Below are positions 1-10,800 of a stretch of 64,000 nt of DNA, one piece after another; position 1 is the stretch's first letter, and the number at the start of each line of letters is the position of its first letter. A program made the position numbers and the translations under genes. The notes beneath the pieces are model-generated. The model had not been told where the DNA came from. It ran no database searches and worked only from the letters and a program-made list of their open reading frames with translations. The stretch spans positions 865,510-929,509 of the forward strand of contig RPFO01000595.1 in the NCBI GenBank assembly GCA_009746045.1. The letters run 5' to 3'. This stretch comes from Mesostigma viride (Eukaryota; Streptophyta; Mesostigmatophyceae; Mesostigmatales; Mesostigmataceae).

Positions 1-705
1 CAGCTGCGGGCTTGCTCTGGATACTACTGCATGGGACGCACTACATCGCGTGCATGGGTGGCCAGCAGAACCAGAACTGGTTCCTCTATCTCCATACCGC
101 TCTCCTCCGGGTGGCGTGTGCCATGCCGGTTCGGTCGGTCTTTCCCCACTCCACCATCAAGTGCGAGGACGCGGATGGGGCCGCCCTCTACTCACCCAAC
201 CACCGCCCCGACATTACCGTGCTTGACTACGACGGGCAGGGTTGCCACCTGCTCATCGATGTCTCCGTGGCTTGGCCGCTCTCCGGTCACCGTATCCTCC
301 GGGCGGCTGTGGATGCCGGCGCTGCTGCCGCTGTGGCTGAGCGCGACAAGTTTGCCTCCTACGGCAATGTGGGGCCCCACCGGCCGGGTCATCCCCTTAA
401 TTGTCCTTGAGGAGTTCGGGGCCATGGGCCCCAAGACAGCGGATTTTTTCCACCAGTGCTGCCAGCGCCGTGAAGACCGCCTCGACCTCGAGGGTCAGAC
501 CGCCCCGTGGTCGGCCCGCACGCGGTCCTTGTATTGGCGGCAGCGCCTGTCCCTCGCCCTCACTCGCACCGTGGCTGATGTGTTATTCCGCCGCACCCGG
601 GCCGACTTTGTCGCGACCCATGCGGTCTAGATCCCTTCCAGGCCTGCATGGTGGGCCGGCAGCGCTGTTGCTGCATGCGTGTAGTTTTGTGATGTATAGT
701 TAGTT
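1..705 (+). pseudogene. R2-like non-LTR retrotransposon, C-terminal fragment
   Basis: The window opens inside a decayed copy of the C-terminal part of a non-LTR retrotransposon polyprotein. The reading frame from 12 to about 405 holds the conserved block with a PD pair (in HRPDI) followed about 15 residues later by LLIDVSV. A frame change near 400 is needed to continue into the tail EEFGAMGP to RADF, which stops near 630. A zinc-knuckle-like C..C..H..C just upstream in the related copies, followed by PD..D, is the order seen in R2-clade elements that carry a restriction-like endonuclease. This copy belongs to a different subfamily from the copies at 853-3824 and is closest to the fragment in gene A intron 8. 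Family assignment is inference from motif order. Confidence 0.6.
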
Positions 706-852
706 GTACCAGCTGGCGTGATCTTTGGATGTCCGTGTCAGATTACTGTTAATTTCTTCAGGGTTATTCTCCCAGTTATCGGTTTTTTCCTTATGTTGCA
801 TGCCTATCTCACCTCCGTAATCTATCATTCTCAATGAATATATATATCGACA

Positions 853-1063
853 GGGCCATGGCTGACATCATGCTCCGCCGTACGCGGGCTGATTTTGCGG
901 TGCAGCAGGGCTATTAGGTTCCTCCCGTTAGGCGTTTCCATTGGTCTTATCGTAGTATAGAGCTTTGACATGGCTCTGTATATAGGTTTATAGCTGGGCG
1001 TTTGCTTTGGTTTGAGTGATTTCACTCTGCTGTAAGTAATTATATTTTTAATATATATCGACA
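853..1063 (+). mobile_element. R2-like element copy 1, 5'-truncated (211 bp)
   Basis: This is the shortest of four copies lying head to tail. It starts within the last codons of the polyprotein (CATGGCTGACATCATG) directly after a TATATATCGACA motif at 841-852, and it ends in the same motif at about 1052-1063. The 3' UTR, including a TGTAA signal at 1031-1035, is the same in all four copies. Only the 5' end differs from copies 2 to 4, as expected for incomplete reverse transcription. Confidence 0.75.
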
Positions 1064-1818
1064 GGGCAGCCGCTGGATCCCACGGGGACTCACTACCTTG
1101 CCTGCATGGGGGGCCAACAGAATCAGAATTGGTATTTGTATTTGCACACTGTCCTCCTGACGGTGGTGCTCGCCATGATCCGGTCGGTTTTCCCCCACGC
1201 GAACATCCGGTCCGAGGATGCGGATGGCGCTGCCTTCTATTCCCCCAACCACCGGCCTGACATCGTGGTGCTGGACTTTGAGGGGGGTGGCCGGCATCTG
1301 CTTATTGACGTTTCGGTGGCGCGGCCCTTGGCTCTTAGCCACGTGGCTGGGGCCTCCCTCACGGCAGGTTACACGGCGGACCGGGCGGAGCGGGCCAAGC
1401 TCCTGGCCTACGGCGACGTCGGGCACCATCGTGTGGTGCCCTTTGTCCTGGAGGAGTTTGGGGCCATGGGGCCCCTGACCTCCGCCTTCTTCAAGGAGTG
1501 TTGCCGGCTCCGGGAGGACCGGCTGGACCTGGAGGGCCAGCGGGCCCCATGGTCGGCGCGGACCTGGACGTCATATTGGCGTCAGCGCTTGTCGGTGGCG
1601 CTGACTCGGGCCATGGCTGACATCATGCTCCGCCGTACGCGGGCTGATTTTGCGGTGCAGCAGGGCTATTAGGTTCCTCCCGTTAGGCGTTTCCATTGGT
1701 CTTATCGTAGTATAGAGCTTTGACATGGCTCTGTATATAGGTTTATAGCTGGGCGTTTGCTTTGGTTTGAGTGATTTCACTCTGCTGTAAGTAATTATAT
1801 TTTTAATATATATCGACA
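1064..1818 (+). mobile_element. R2-like element copy 2, 5'-truncated (755 bp)
   Basis: This copy begins at the zinc-knuckle region (CAGCCGCTGGATCC) directly after the TATATATCGACA end of copy 1. It ends with the same A/T-rich 3' UTR and the same target-like motif at 1807-1818. The coding part is open from 1106 to 1672. A TGTAA signal lies at 1786-1790, about 28 bases before the 3' end. Confidence 0.75.
1106..1672 (+). CDS. R2-like endonuclease domain ORF (188 aa, partial protein)
   Basis: This is an open 188-residue C-terminal segment of the retrotransposon polyprotein, the best preserved in the window. P51-D52 (in HRPDI) and D68 (in LLIDVSV) fit the spaced PD..D signature of the restriction-like endonuclease of R2, NeSL and CRE type elements. 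The tail is rich in Trp, Arg and Leu ([17 protein letters not shown]) and ends at a TAG. The ORF is the 5'-truncated remainder of a much longer protein, so the Met at 1106 is not a true start. Naming the nuclease rests on motif and spacing only. Confidence 0.55.
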   Translation: MGGQQNQNWYLYLHTVLLTVVLAMIRSVFPHANIRSEDADGAAFYSPNHRPDIVVLDFEGGGRHLLIDVSVARPLALSHVAGASLTAGYTADRAERAKLLAYGDVGHHRVVPFVLEEFGAMGPLTSAFFKECCRLREDRLDLEGQRAPWSARTWTSYWRQRLSVALTRAMADIMLRRTRADFAVQQGY

Positions 1819-2818
1819 ACCCTCAGCCTACGCGGGTATTCTGCACACGGCTGATTGGATGGCTCTTTTCGCGGACCTCAACGCCCAGGGACGTGCGTGG
1901 CTGTTCTCGCTTTCCTTGCGGAGTGTGGGCTCGGCGTACCTTCGTGCTCTTCCCATGGCCGCCCCATTCGCCTTAGCTCCCAGCCACTGCTCGGTGGCGC
2001 TCCGGCACCAGCTATTTGCCCCGCAGCCTCTTGTTCCGGCCGGGCGGCCTTGTGGTAGCTGTGGGCAGCCGCTGGATCCCACGGGGACTCACTACCTTGC
2101 CTGCATGGGGGGCCAACAGAATCAGAATTGGTATTTGTATTTGCACACTGTCCTCCTGACGGTGGTGCTCGCCATGGTTCGGTCGGTTTTCCCCACGCGA
2201 ACATCCGGTCCGAGGATGCGGATGGCGCTGCCTTCTATTCCCCAACCACCGGCCTGACATCGTGGTGCTGGACTTTGAGGGGGGTGGCCGGCATCTGCTT
2301 ATTGACGTTTCGGTGGCGCGGCCCTTGGCTCTTAGGCCACGTGGCTGGGGCCTCCCTCACGGCATGGGTTACACGGCGGACCGGGTGGAGCGGGCCAAGC
2401 TGCTGGCCTACGGCGACGTCGGGCACCATCGTGTGGTACCCTTTGTCCTGGAGGAGTTTGGGGCCATGGGGCCCCTGACCTCCGCCTTCTTCAAGGAGTG
2501 TTGCCGGCTCCGGGAGGACCGGCTGGACCTGGAGGGCCAGCGGGCCCCATGGTCGGCGCGGACCTGGACGTCATATTGGCGTCAGCGCTTGTCGGTGGCG
2601 CTGACTCGGGCCATGGCTGACATCATGCTCCGCCGTACGCGGGCTGATTTTGCGGTGCAGCAGGGCTATTAGGTTCCTCCCGTTAGGCGTTTCCATTGGT
2701 CTTATCGTAGTATAGAGCTTTGACATGGCTCTGTATATAGGTTTATAGCTGGGCGTTTGCTTTGGTTTGAGTGATTTCACTCTGCTGTAAGTAATTATAT
2801 TTTTAATATATATCGACA
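1819..2818 (+). mobile_element. R2-like element copy 3 (1000 bp)
   Basis: This copy begins in the reverse transcriptase thumb region (ADWMALFADLN) and runs through the zinc knuckle (CGSC, then H and C in THYLAC), the PD..D block and the 3' UTR. It is exactly 1000 bases and starts at the same 5' base as copy 4, so copies 3 and 4 may come from tandem duplication rather than two separate insertions. A homopolymer change near 2195 (four C against five in copy 4) and another near 2243 break the frame. TGTAA lies at 2786-2790. Confidence 0.75.
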
Positions 2819-3824
2819 ACCCTCAGCCTACGCGGGTATTCTGCACACGGCTGATTGGATGGCTCTTTTCGCGGACCTCAACGCCCAGGGACGTGCGTGG
2901 CTGTTCTCGCTTTCCTTGCGGAGTGTGGGCTCGGCGTACCTTCGTGCTCTTCCCATGGCCGCCCCATTCGCCTTAGCTCCCAGCCACTGCTCGGTGGCGC
3001 TCCGGCACCAGCTATTTGCCCCGCAGCCTCTTGTTCCGGCCGGGCGGCCTTGTGGTAGCTGTGGGCAGCCGCTGGATCCCACGGGGACTCACTACCTTGC
3101 CTGCATGGGGGGCCAACAGAATCAGAATTGGTATTTGTATTTGCACACTGTCCTCCTGACGGTGGTGCTCGCCATGGTTCGGTCGGTTTTCCCCCACGCG
3201 AACATCCGGTCCGAGGATGCGGATGGCGCTGCCTTCTATTCCCCCAACCACCGGCCTGACATCGTGGTGCTGGACTTTGAGGGGGGTGGCCGGCATCTGC
3301 TTATTGACGTTTCGGTGGCGCGGCCCTTGGCTCTTAGGCCACGTGGCTGGGGCCTCCCTCACGGCATGGGTTACACGGCGGACCGGGTGGAGCGGGCCAA
3401 GCTGCTGGCCTACGGCGACGTCGGGCACCATCGTGTGGTACCCTTTGTCCTGGAGGAGTTTGAGGCCATGGGGCCCCTGACCTCCGCCTTCTTCAAGGAG
3501 TGTTGCCGGCTCTGCATGGGAGGACCGGCTGGACCTGGAGGGCCAGCGGGCCCCATGGTCGGCGCGGACCTGGATGTCCTATTGGCGTCAGCGCTTGTCG
3601 GTGGCGCTGACTCGGGCCATGGCTGACATCATGCTCCGCCGTACGCGGGCTGATTTTGCGGTGCAGCAGGGCTATTAGGTTCCTCCCGTTAGGCGTTTCC
3701 ATTGGTCTTATCGTAGTATAGAGCTTTGACATGGCTCTGTATATAGGTTTATAGCTGGGCGTTTGCTTTGGTTTGAGTGATTTCACTCTGCTGTAAGTAA
3801 TTATATTTTTATAATATATATCGA
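2819..3824 (+). mobile_element. R2-like element copy 4 (about 1006 bp)
   Basis: This is the last copy of the array and nearly identical to copy 3. Its ORF is open from 2820 past the thumb, the zinc knuckle and the PD..D block, until a short insertion near 3513 (TGCATGG) shifts the frame before the RADF tail. The 3' end reads TAATATATATCGA and then runs into flanking TATATCTCCC, so the right flank of the array also carries the TATATATCGA motif. TGTAA lies at 3792-3796. Confidence 0.75.
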
Positions 3825-5132
3825 TATATCTCCCAATATCGCCAATATTGCCTCTAGTAGATATCAGTCACCGACACACACGTAGTCATAGTGTGTCCGA
3901 AGGTGCTGACTTCGAATCACTAGACTAGGCAACATCATTGGCGATAGTATACGGCTACTCTTTTGCTCGAACTCTTTTTACCTATTTATCATTTCGCCAA
4001 ACTTCCAAGTGCTCGCTAGGCTCGACCCTAGTCGCCGGCACGCTACACCACTGACCAGGTGGCGTGGCCGCGCGGGTTGCGGTAATCATAAGTTTGGCCC
4101 ACTGAGCTCGAGCAAAACAACAAGCTTGCGGTCCTCTGCGAGATGTACTGCAGGACCATCCCATATGCCCCCATGATAGCATCGATCGCGCTGGACCACT
4201 GTCATATTGCAGACCTGGGTTATCCCTGCAGGTATCCTGATGCCCACTAATGTGGTGGCATCTATCATCCATCCCATATGCCCCCATGATAGCATGACTG
4301 GACCACATTTTGCAGACCTATAGGATATCCACTCCCCGCAAAAATTTTCTTTTAGTAACTAGACGCAGCTGTCCAAGTATGATAGTGGAAACACCACAGA
4401 TGCTGTTGTTCTGCCCTGGCATGTGTGGTGCCATCTGGAAATATCACATTGCAGACATCCAGGATGTCCACGGCTCCCCCGTAAAAAATTTCTCAGGGTA
4501 ACCAGACGTAGCTGCCACCAAATCCAACTCCTAGGGAGCTCGCCCTACCCATAGTACCATAATGCTAGTGGGAACAACACAGATGCGGCCGTTGTTCTCC
4601 TCCCCACCAAAGCTAAGCCACCATGCATGACTGGGAGAATAACGACGCTCAACCTGCATGCTGACACCTCCGCCATCATGATGCCCACCAACTATAAAAT
4701 GAAGAGTTTCCCCCACAACTGAAACAAATTTTTGGCCATGCGTGAATTAAGGACGTGCCACGGTCCCTAACTCAGCAAGGGTAGATTGGGCCGGCCCATG
4801 TACAGAAGAGAAGGATCCTGGAAAGACTAAAAAGTGATTGCAAAAGGATTACCTTGAAAAGGCAACCATTAATCCCCACTGCCCGCTCATCTGGAGCCAC
4901 GCTCAATAGACACGAGGTGCAACGGGAGCCACACCATAAAAAGCATCGTCAAAGAAGAGCAGCGCCGGGAAAGAAGAACCATAGATGGCGACATCATCAG
5001 GCGGGCACGGCAGTGGTTGTGCGCGCAGCCGCAACACGGAAACCGGATGAAGGGTGCCGTCGGCAGCAAAGGTGCGTCGCGGCTCAGCCAGAACCAGTAG
5101 CGCCAAGTCGGCCTGGCCGAAAACAGAGCATG
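3825..5132. repeat. Gene-free stretch with degenerate tandem repeats
   Basis: I see no supported gene here. Two diverged repeat units can be recognised. One contains ATCCCATATGCCCCCATGAT and occurs at about 4160 and 4271. The other runs from GCAGAC..GGAT.TCCAC to CAGATGC..GTTGTTCT and occurs at about 4312-4420 and 4452-4600. The rest is unassigned and the short ORFs look like chance. Confidence 0.4.
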
Positions 5133-5169
5133 AATTAATTAATTAATAGACACGTGACTGCGTCACGTG
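5133..5169 (-). mobile_element. TTAA-tail plus palindrome, possible retroelement 3' end
   Basis: An AATT/TTAA run at 5133-5147 is followed by the perfect inverted repeat CACGTGAC-TGC-GTCACGTG at 5151-5169. The same 19 bases, again beside TTAATTAA, occur at 16763-16781. The layout copies that of the LINE 3' end at 31232-31280, read on the other strand. It is probably the 3' terminus of a short minus-strand element whose 5' end I cannot place. Confidence 0.4.
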
Positions 5170-5480
5170 AGCATAAGTCCTCAGTGGGAGGGGAACATGG
5201 GATGGAATGGATGGTGTAAGCTATCTAGGTCCTAGTATCAAGGGGTGTGGGCACCGCGGCCAGAATCGCTATGAATGCCATACTTGAAAACAGAGCATGC
5301 AGGGGAAAAAAGCAGTTCCTAGCAGGAACCTGGAGCTGGATCTGCTGAGCTAATGGCCCAACACTCCGCATTGCCATGCTTGAAACGTAGCAGTACTTGC
5401 GTTATGCTGATAGATAAAAATGTTCGGAGCTAGGCAGAGACTGCGGCGTAGCAGCCACGGCACAGACAGGGCCGCTGGTC

Positions 5481-5974
5481 GGACTTCAAACACTCACGGA
5501 CACACTGGCAGCTAAGCTAGACGACACGTTTTACAGGATGCTCCGACAGGTCCTGAGCGTAGGGTTTTCCAAGCGCCCGTCATTAGATTCTTTGTATCAG
5601 GGTATGCCTCGTATTTCGGACGAGATTAGGCAGCATAGGATAGCATTTCGGTAGGACACCTTGCTCGCACCAGCCAGGTCGACACCGCCCTTGGTCTGGC
5701 AGGCCCCCAGCGGCTTGGCCAGCCAGGGCGGCATATTCTGACCTGGCCTGGCCCCAAGGGCATTCCCAAAAGGGTAGGGAAACATGTCACGAACTACATC
5801 CAGATGTTGCTGGCCGACCTAGTGGTCCCAGCCCAGTTTGAACACCGCATCCGCTCTCTCTCCCTTCTTTGGACTGCCATGCAGAAAAAAGACGCGGTGG
5901 CAGAAGATTGTCAAGGCTCACACGCCAGCCCCTGTGGGCAAGCCACCTCCCCCCAAGAGGAGGCGGCGTTTTGA
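5481..5974 (+). pseudogene. LINE reverse-transcriptase C-terminal remnant
   Basis: Translation from 5481 gives a segment with LAAKLDDTFYRMLRQ and SLYQGMPRISD. It aligns with the LINE protein at 30650-30790 (LARKLDGAVTSMLRS, DLYQGMPYITS). After a frame change near 5650 it continues with VGHLARTSQVDT and GQPGRHILTW, matching VGHLARTNQVDT and AQPGRHLLTW of the same LINE, and stops at TGA 5972-5974. This is therefore a 5'-truncated, frameshifted copy of a related LINE. A short CCATCCATC stretch near 6053 recalls the ATCC run in the 3' UTR of the LINE at 31201. Confidence 0.75.
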
Positions 5975-7222
5975 TGAGTAGTGTACTTAGGATTTTTCTA
6001 GACTAGATAGCTTAGAGTTAGGTTAGTTCGATTACGCGGCTCCTTCCACTCCACCCATCCATCAAGGAATATGTGCTACATGATCTCCTAACGGTAGTAT
6101 AAGACTGTCAAAAAGCAGGGTTGCGGGCTCGGCGGCCTGAATGAATGATCAAACAGACGACCAGCATTATGGATGGAGTGAATTATATAATAATCGACGA
6201 ATCAATGAGACATGCAACCAGCGCAGGAATCAATGAGACATGCAGGCCAGAGATCTGGAGCTTGAATCCGGACCATGGTAGCTTGAGCCTGCCGTTGTCC
6301 TAACCCACGTTATCGAGTCATTTGACGGATGATGGATATGAATGGAGATGGAAAGGTGTAGCCTTGTTCGTTGACATTATGGCTTGCTAACGCTAAGAGC
6401 AACTAGATGACCTAGACGGAGGGGCTGGAAACATCTTGCGTGATCAGGGCGTGTGTTTTGAGCCTAACTGGCTGGGAGTGTCTAGTGGTGAGCACCGCAG
6501 TGCTGCGATCGCTCTCCCACCGTTTACGAGGAAATACCCTCAAAGGGAAAACCACCAGCAAAGGTCTACCTAGTCAGTCAATACGTTAGCCATGTCATGT
6601 TTCCAAACGTCTAAGTCTAAAAAAAAAATGCACACGGTGCAAAGTCAAAAATCTGTAGTACACCACTTTCAATCTGCGCGGCGGGAACCAAACGCCCACG
6701 CGTGCCAGAGAACATAATGTATACTGTAGCGATGCGACGGTGGGCCGGGGACAACAAATCCAGTGCTAAGCTCGGAAAGGCCGCAAAGTAGATCTGGCAT
6801 CACAGGGCTCAGATGCTCGTAGATGCTACGCGATCCAGAACCTACACTGGTCCACAACCTGTTGGTAGAGCGTCTGCCAAGGGGCAGCACCGAACAGATG
6901 GGGCCATGGGGGTGACGTTGCAAAGTGATGATGAATGATTACATCTGACTGCGCCACAAGCCAGCGATTCCAGGATCCGGTATTTTACGTATACAAATAA
7001 TGGTATTTTACGACTACGTTTCTGCATGCAAGCTCCCGACTGTCACGTGGTCACAACAAATAAAATTTACAATTCACAGCTGCATGCGCACCTGCAGCGA
7101 GTCAAACACTTGCGGTGCGCCCATGGGAAAGGTCACTAACTTTGGCTGCGATAACCCCTGCCTAGGTACCAACCTGTTCACAATGCCTCGCGAGGGTGCC
7201 CCCCGCGAAGAGAATAACAAAT
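5975..7222. other. 3' flank of gene A; no gene seen
   Basis: The first part is the 3' UTR of the LINE remnant. The remainder has no ORF that I can support on either strand. Nearer to 7223 it should hold the 3' UTR of gene A, which is read on the minus strand. Confidence 0.4.
7067..7071 (-). terminator. Candidate polyadenylation signal TGTAA of gene A
   Basis: TGTAA on the minus strand lies about 152 bases beyond the gene A stop codon. TGTAA is the usual polyadenylation signal in chlorophyte green algae. A five-base motif is weak evidence on its own. Confidence 0.3.
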
Positions 7223-7810
7223 CTAGTTCCCAGACATGTGCGCCAGAGCCAGCTTTCTCATCGCCTTGATCTCGGCATGCTGCTTCACGGCCAGCTTGGA
7301 TAGCTCATCGTACGACATCTCATCGTACAAGACATCATCCATGCTCACATGCGTGGACTCCCCCGACCGACGGCCTTGAGGCGGGTTCTCGTCCGAGGTG
7401 CGCAACACGCGCCCACGATGCCCCAGATTGGCCGGCCGGACCGGTGGGCTCTCCTCCCCCTCCTCTGGTTCTGCCGCTGCTGCGAGACTCATCAACAATC
7501 GACTGATGCGGTTGTCGTGGCGAGCCACGTTTTCATCGTGCCTGGCCATCGGCAGGAGTTGCTGTTCCCCCACGCTCATCCGCATCGACATGCTTTTCCG
7601 CGTCGTCTTGGCGTTTGGGGAGATGGTGAGCGCCAGGTGGGGCGGCAGTCGGAAGCCGTCGGCCACCGACTTCTCGCCTGCCCCTGGTGCTGTGGTGTCA
7701 AATGCAACCATGGGCTCGCTGACATTTGCGAGCTTGAGCGTGCGGGGGAAGAGCCGCACGCTGAGCTCGGCGCTGGCCACCTGGTAGAGGTGCATCGGCT
7801 GCTTGATACC
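7223..7810 (-). CDS. Gene A exon 12: CHD2 end and C-terminal tail
   Basis: The exon starts [13 protein letters not shown], the closing strand of the cyclase fold. A polar, Pro/Glu/Arg-rich tail follows, ending in [20 protein letters not shown], likely a short amphipathic helix or coiled coil. The stop is TAG at 7223-7225. Gene B's equivalent lies beyond the window. Confidence 0.85.
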   Translation of the reverse strand, partial: GIKQPMHLYQVASAELSVRLFPRTLKLANVSEPMVAFDTTAPGAGEKSVADGFRLPPHLALTISPNAKTTRKSMSMRMSVGEQQLLPMARHDENVARHDNRISRLLMSLAAAAEPEEGEESPPVRPANLGHRGRVLRTSDENPPQGRRSGESTHVSMDDVLYDEMSYDELSKLAVKQHAEIKAMRKLALAHMSGN

Positions 7811-10800
7811 CTGCGATTGTGGAGCAAGCAGGAGCGTTTGGACATCTTGACATGTTAGTGGGCGTATACACACGTTCGGACGAAAACCAAAGTACACCTT
7901 ATATTTTCAATATAGAGCACGATAGCTAAGCCCCACCCTGCCACCCGATTTGAAGATGACAAAGAGAGGAGGGGCGTGAGGAGAATGATTAAAAATGTGT
8001 CAACTTTAATAACAGTTGCTATTAAGCCTCCCGCACTGCCAAAAGTAAGCCAGCACACAGGAATTCACGATGGCAAAAGGTCTGAGGGTCACACAAGCGC
8101 CACACATAAATATCCTGTCTCATACCCGGGAAAAAAAAAATTGCAGTCAGACCGTGAGCCAAGTTTGGCCCAAGTCCCGTGACAACTAGGGCCCGCAGCT
8201 TTTCCCCTTCATATCGGTGTAAATCATGTACATGCAACACAGGTTGCTTGATTAGGTTCATAACTGGAGCTGCTAGCGGTCAAACTTCCTCAGATAGTGC
8301 CGGCCCACACACCCTCTCCTTGCATCCGTACCTTAAGCTGATATTGGCCCAACTCATTGAACAGCATGGGCCCACAGCTGTCTCTCGCCGTCGCAAAGCA
8401 CTCGAAGTTGACCAGCGTCTGGCCGGGGGCGGCCGTGGCGGCGATGCGGGCCGCTCGGTTGACGACTGGCCCAAAGTAGGCGGCGCGCCCGGTGGCCATG
8501 TGCGGCTGGCAGTCGCTGGGCATCTCCATGCACATGCCAATCTGCAGCCGCAGGCCCCTGCAGGGTTTCAAAATAGTTGCGCATCCCAAGCAGCCAGTCA
8601 GGCTCTATGCATACCAACAAGAAATGAAAGAAAATGGCCTTTCGTTCTATATGGATCCCATCAACGAAAGATGCGAGATCATTCATACCAGCATAACGTT
8701 TTCATGTAGTCACCTGTTACCGTGCTGGCATCCGATGTCCATATTGAAACTCAACGGCAATCCTCCCACAGCCAAGGATAACTTACCAGTCAGTAACCAG
8801 TACAAACAACTGAATACAACGACATCCTCCCTCCCTCCCTCCCTCCCTCCCTCCCTCCCTCCCTCCCTCCCTCCCTCCCTCCCTCCCTCCTCCCTCCTCC
8901 CTCCCTCCCTCCCTCCTCCCTCCCTCCCTCCCTCCCTCCCTCCCTCCCTCCCTCCCTCCCTCCCTCCCTCCCTCCCTCCCTCCCTCCCTCCCTCCCTCCC
9001 TCCCAGATGCAAAACTGACAACCATACTACCTAGGGAAGGAGCCAAAAATGTGAGGTGTGCCAGGTTAGCACAAACTAGGCGGGAGAAAACACGCCATCG
9101 ATACCCAAGCATAACCAGTTCTGCAAATGTGCACATGCACCAACTACCGCAATGCAAAGTATTACCCAAATACCCAAAGGGCGGCCTACACAAGAAACGC
9201 CTATCAATTGTTGTACCCATGATGATAGTGCATTTGGCAACACAAACGAGACACTACAGGGCGAGGCCAAGCAAAGACAAGCCAAGACTGCACGCAGCAA
9301 GCAACCACTAGCAAACAAGACAATGGCAGTGCACGGTGGCAGATATACTGACGATGCATACAATCACAACAAGCCATGGAAACGTTGGTTATGACGAGAT
9401 AGCACCTACACTGCTGATGGAACTGTGATGGACGGAATTCTGAAAGGTGTAAAATCACTCTGTCTCAGACCACTATGCGCAAACACAGTCTCAAACAGCT
9501 CTTTAAAAGTACTAAACAGAAGAAAGTAAATAGAATGAAGGAAATAGAATGAAATCAATTCGAATGAAAGTAAGCAGAGTGAAAGAAAACCGAATGAAGT
9601 AATTAGAATGAAAGAAAACCGAATGAAGTAAATAGAACGAAATTAATTAGAATGGAAGTAAATATACTTAAAGTAAACCGAATGAAGTAAATAGAATGAA
9701 AGCAACAAGGACGAAAGTAAATAGATTGAAAGTAAACAGAACGAAAGTAAAGAGAATGCTGATCTTACCTGAACACGACCATCTCTTTTGCAAGGCTGCC
9801 CTCAACGCTGGGCAGCGCGGGCTTTACGACTTCAGCCGCCTGCTCTTCTTCCAGAAGCTTTGGGCTCCAGGGGAGGTCCATCGCCTCTCGTTGTATCGTT
9901 TCAGCGAATTGGACGGCCTTTGCGGCCGACCGGAACGCCAGCAGGAAGTTCCCCTCCTTCTCCTCCACCTCGTATGCCTCGAATTCCGCCAACCGACTTT
10001 GTACAAACGCCACCAGCAGGTCCACGCCCCCCTGGTACCCTGGCGTCTTGCGCAGGGTCTTGGCATACGCCACGTACATGAAAGCGATCACCACAGGGTC
10101 CTTGGGTGGCTCGCCCTTCACGTAGCACTCGGCTGCGGGGGCATCGAAAAAAGACGGCCCCAGCTGCTTTATGGACTTGAGGGGGGGGAACGGGGCGCGC
10201 TTGGCCAGCTCTTCAGGGAGCACTTGCATCAGGTGGATGGGGGGCAGGCCCTCGGCCAGCTGCCAGGGACAAATCGAAGGAGGGGCAGTAGGCCAGCAAC
10301 GGGCCAGAGGATGTTAACTTGGAGGAAACATCCACCTCGACCAGGCAGGCAGTTATCCCTGCTATTCCAGGAGACCGTAACAGCGACCAGTAATTTCCTA
10401 GACTGGCATGATAGTCGTTGTCTTGCCGTTGTCCTGTTGATAGTAACGAAAACCTAGTCATTATACCCCAGCCACCCATAAGTTGTGTTCAGCCTGGGAT
10501 GCTAACGGGTGAGGACTACATGCGCGCCACATTCGTCCACCCGGTCACATTACCTCCACTGACCCGACGTAAAGAGAGGCAATTCTATTCCGCCACCTGC
10601 CTAAATGCGTGCCAACCCAACACATGCCCGTGGACCATGGCATGTACCCCGGCTTCTTATGGTGCCTTCTTTTGGTGCCAGTACCACACAGGTTGGGGCC
10701 TACCTCCACAAAGTATTGGGACAGCTTACCTCACGAATGACCATCTCGCGGCAGACAACACGGACGGTACTTATCTGAACCGGAAATTACTTGCTTTGGC

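Noticed and set aside
8820-9005. CCCT runs as telomere sequence
   Set aside because: The plant and algal telomere repeat is CCCTAAA or CCCTAAAA; pure CCCT is a plain microsatellite and lies inside an intron.
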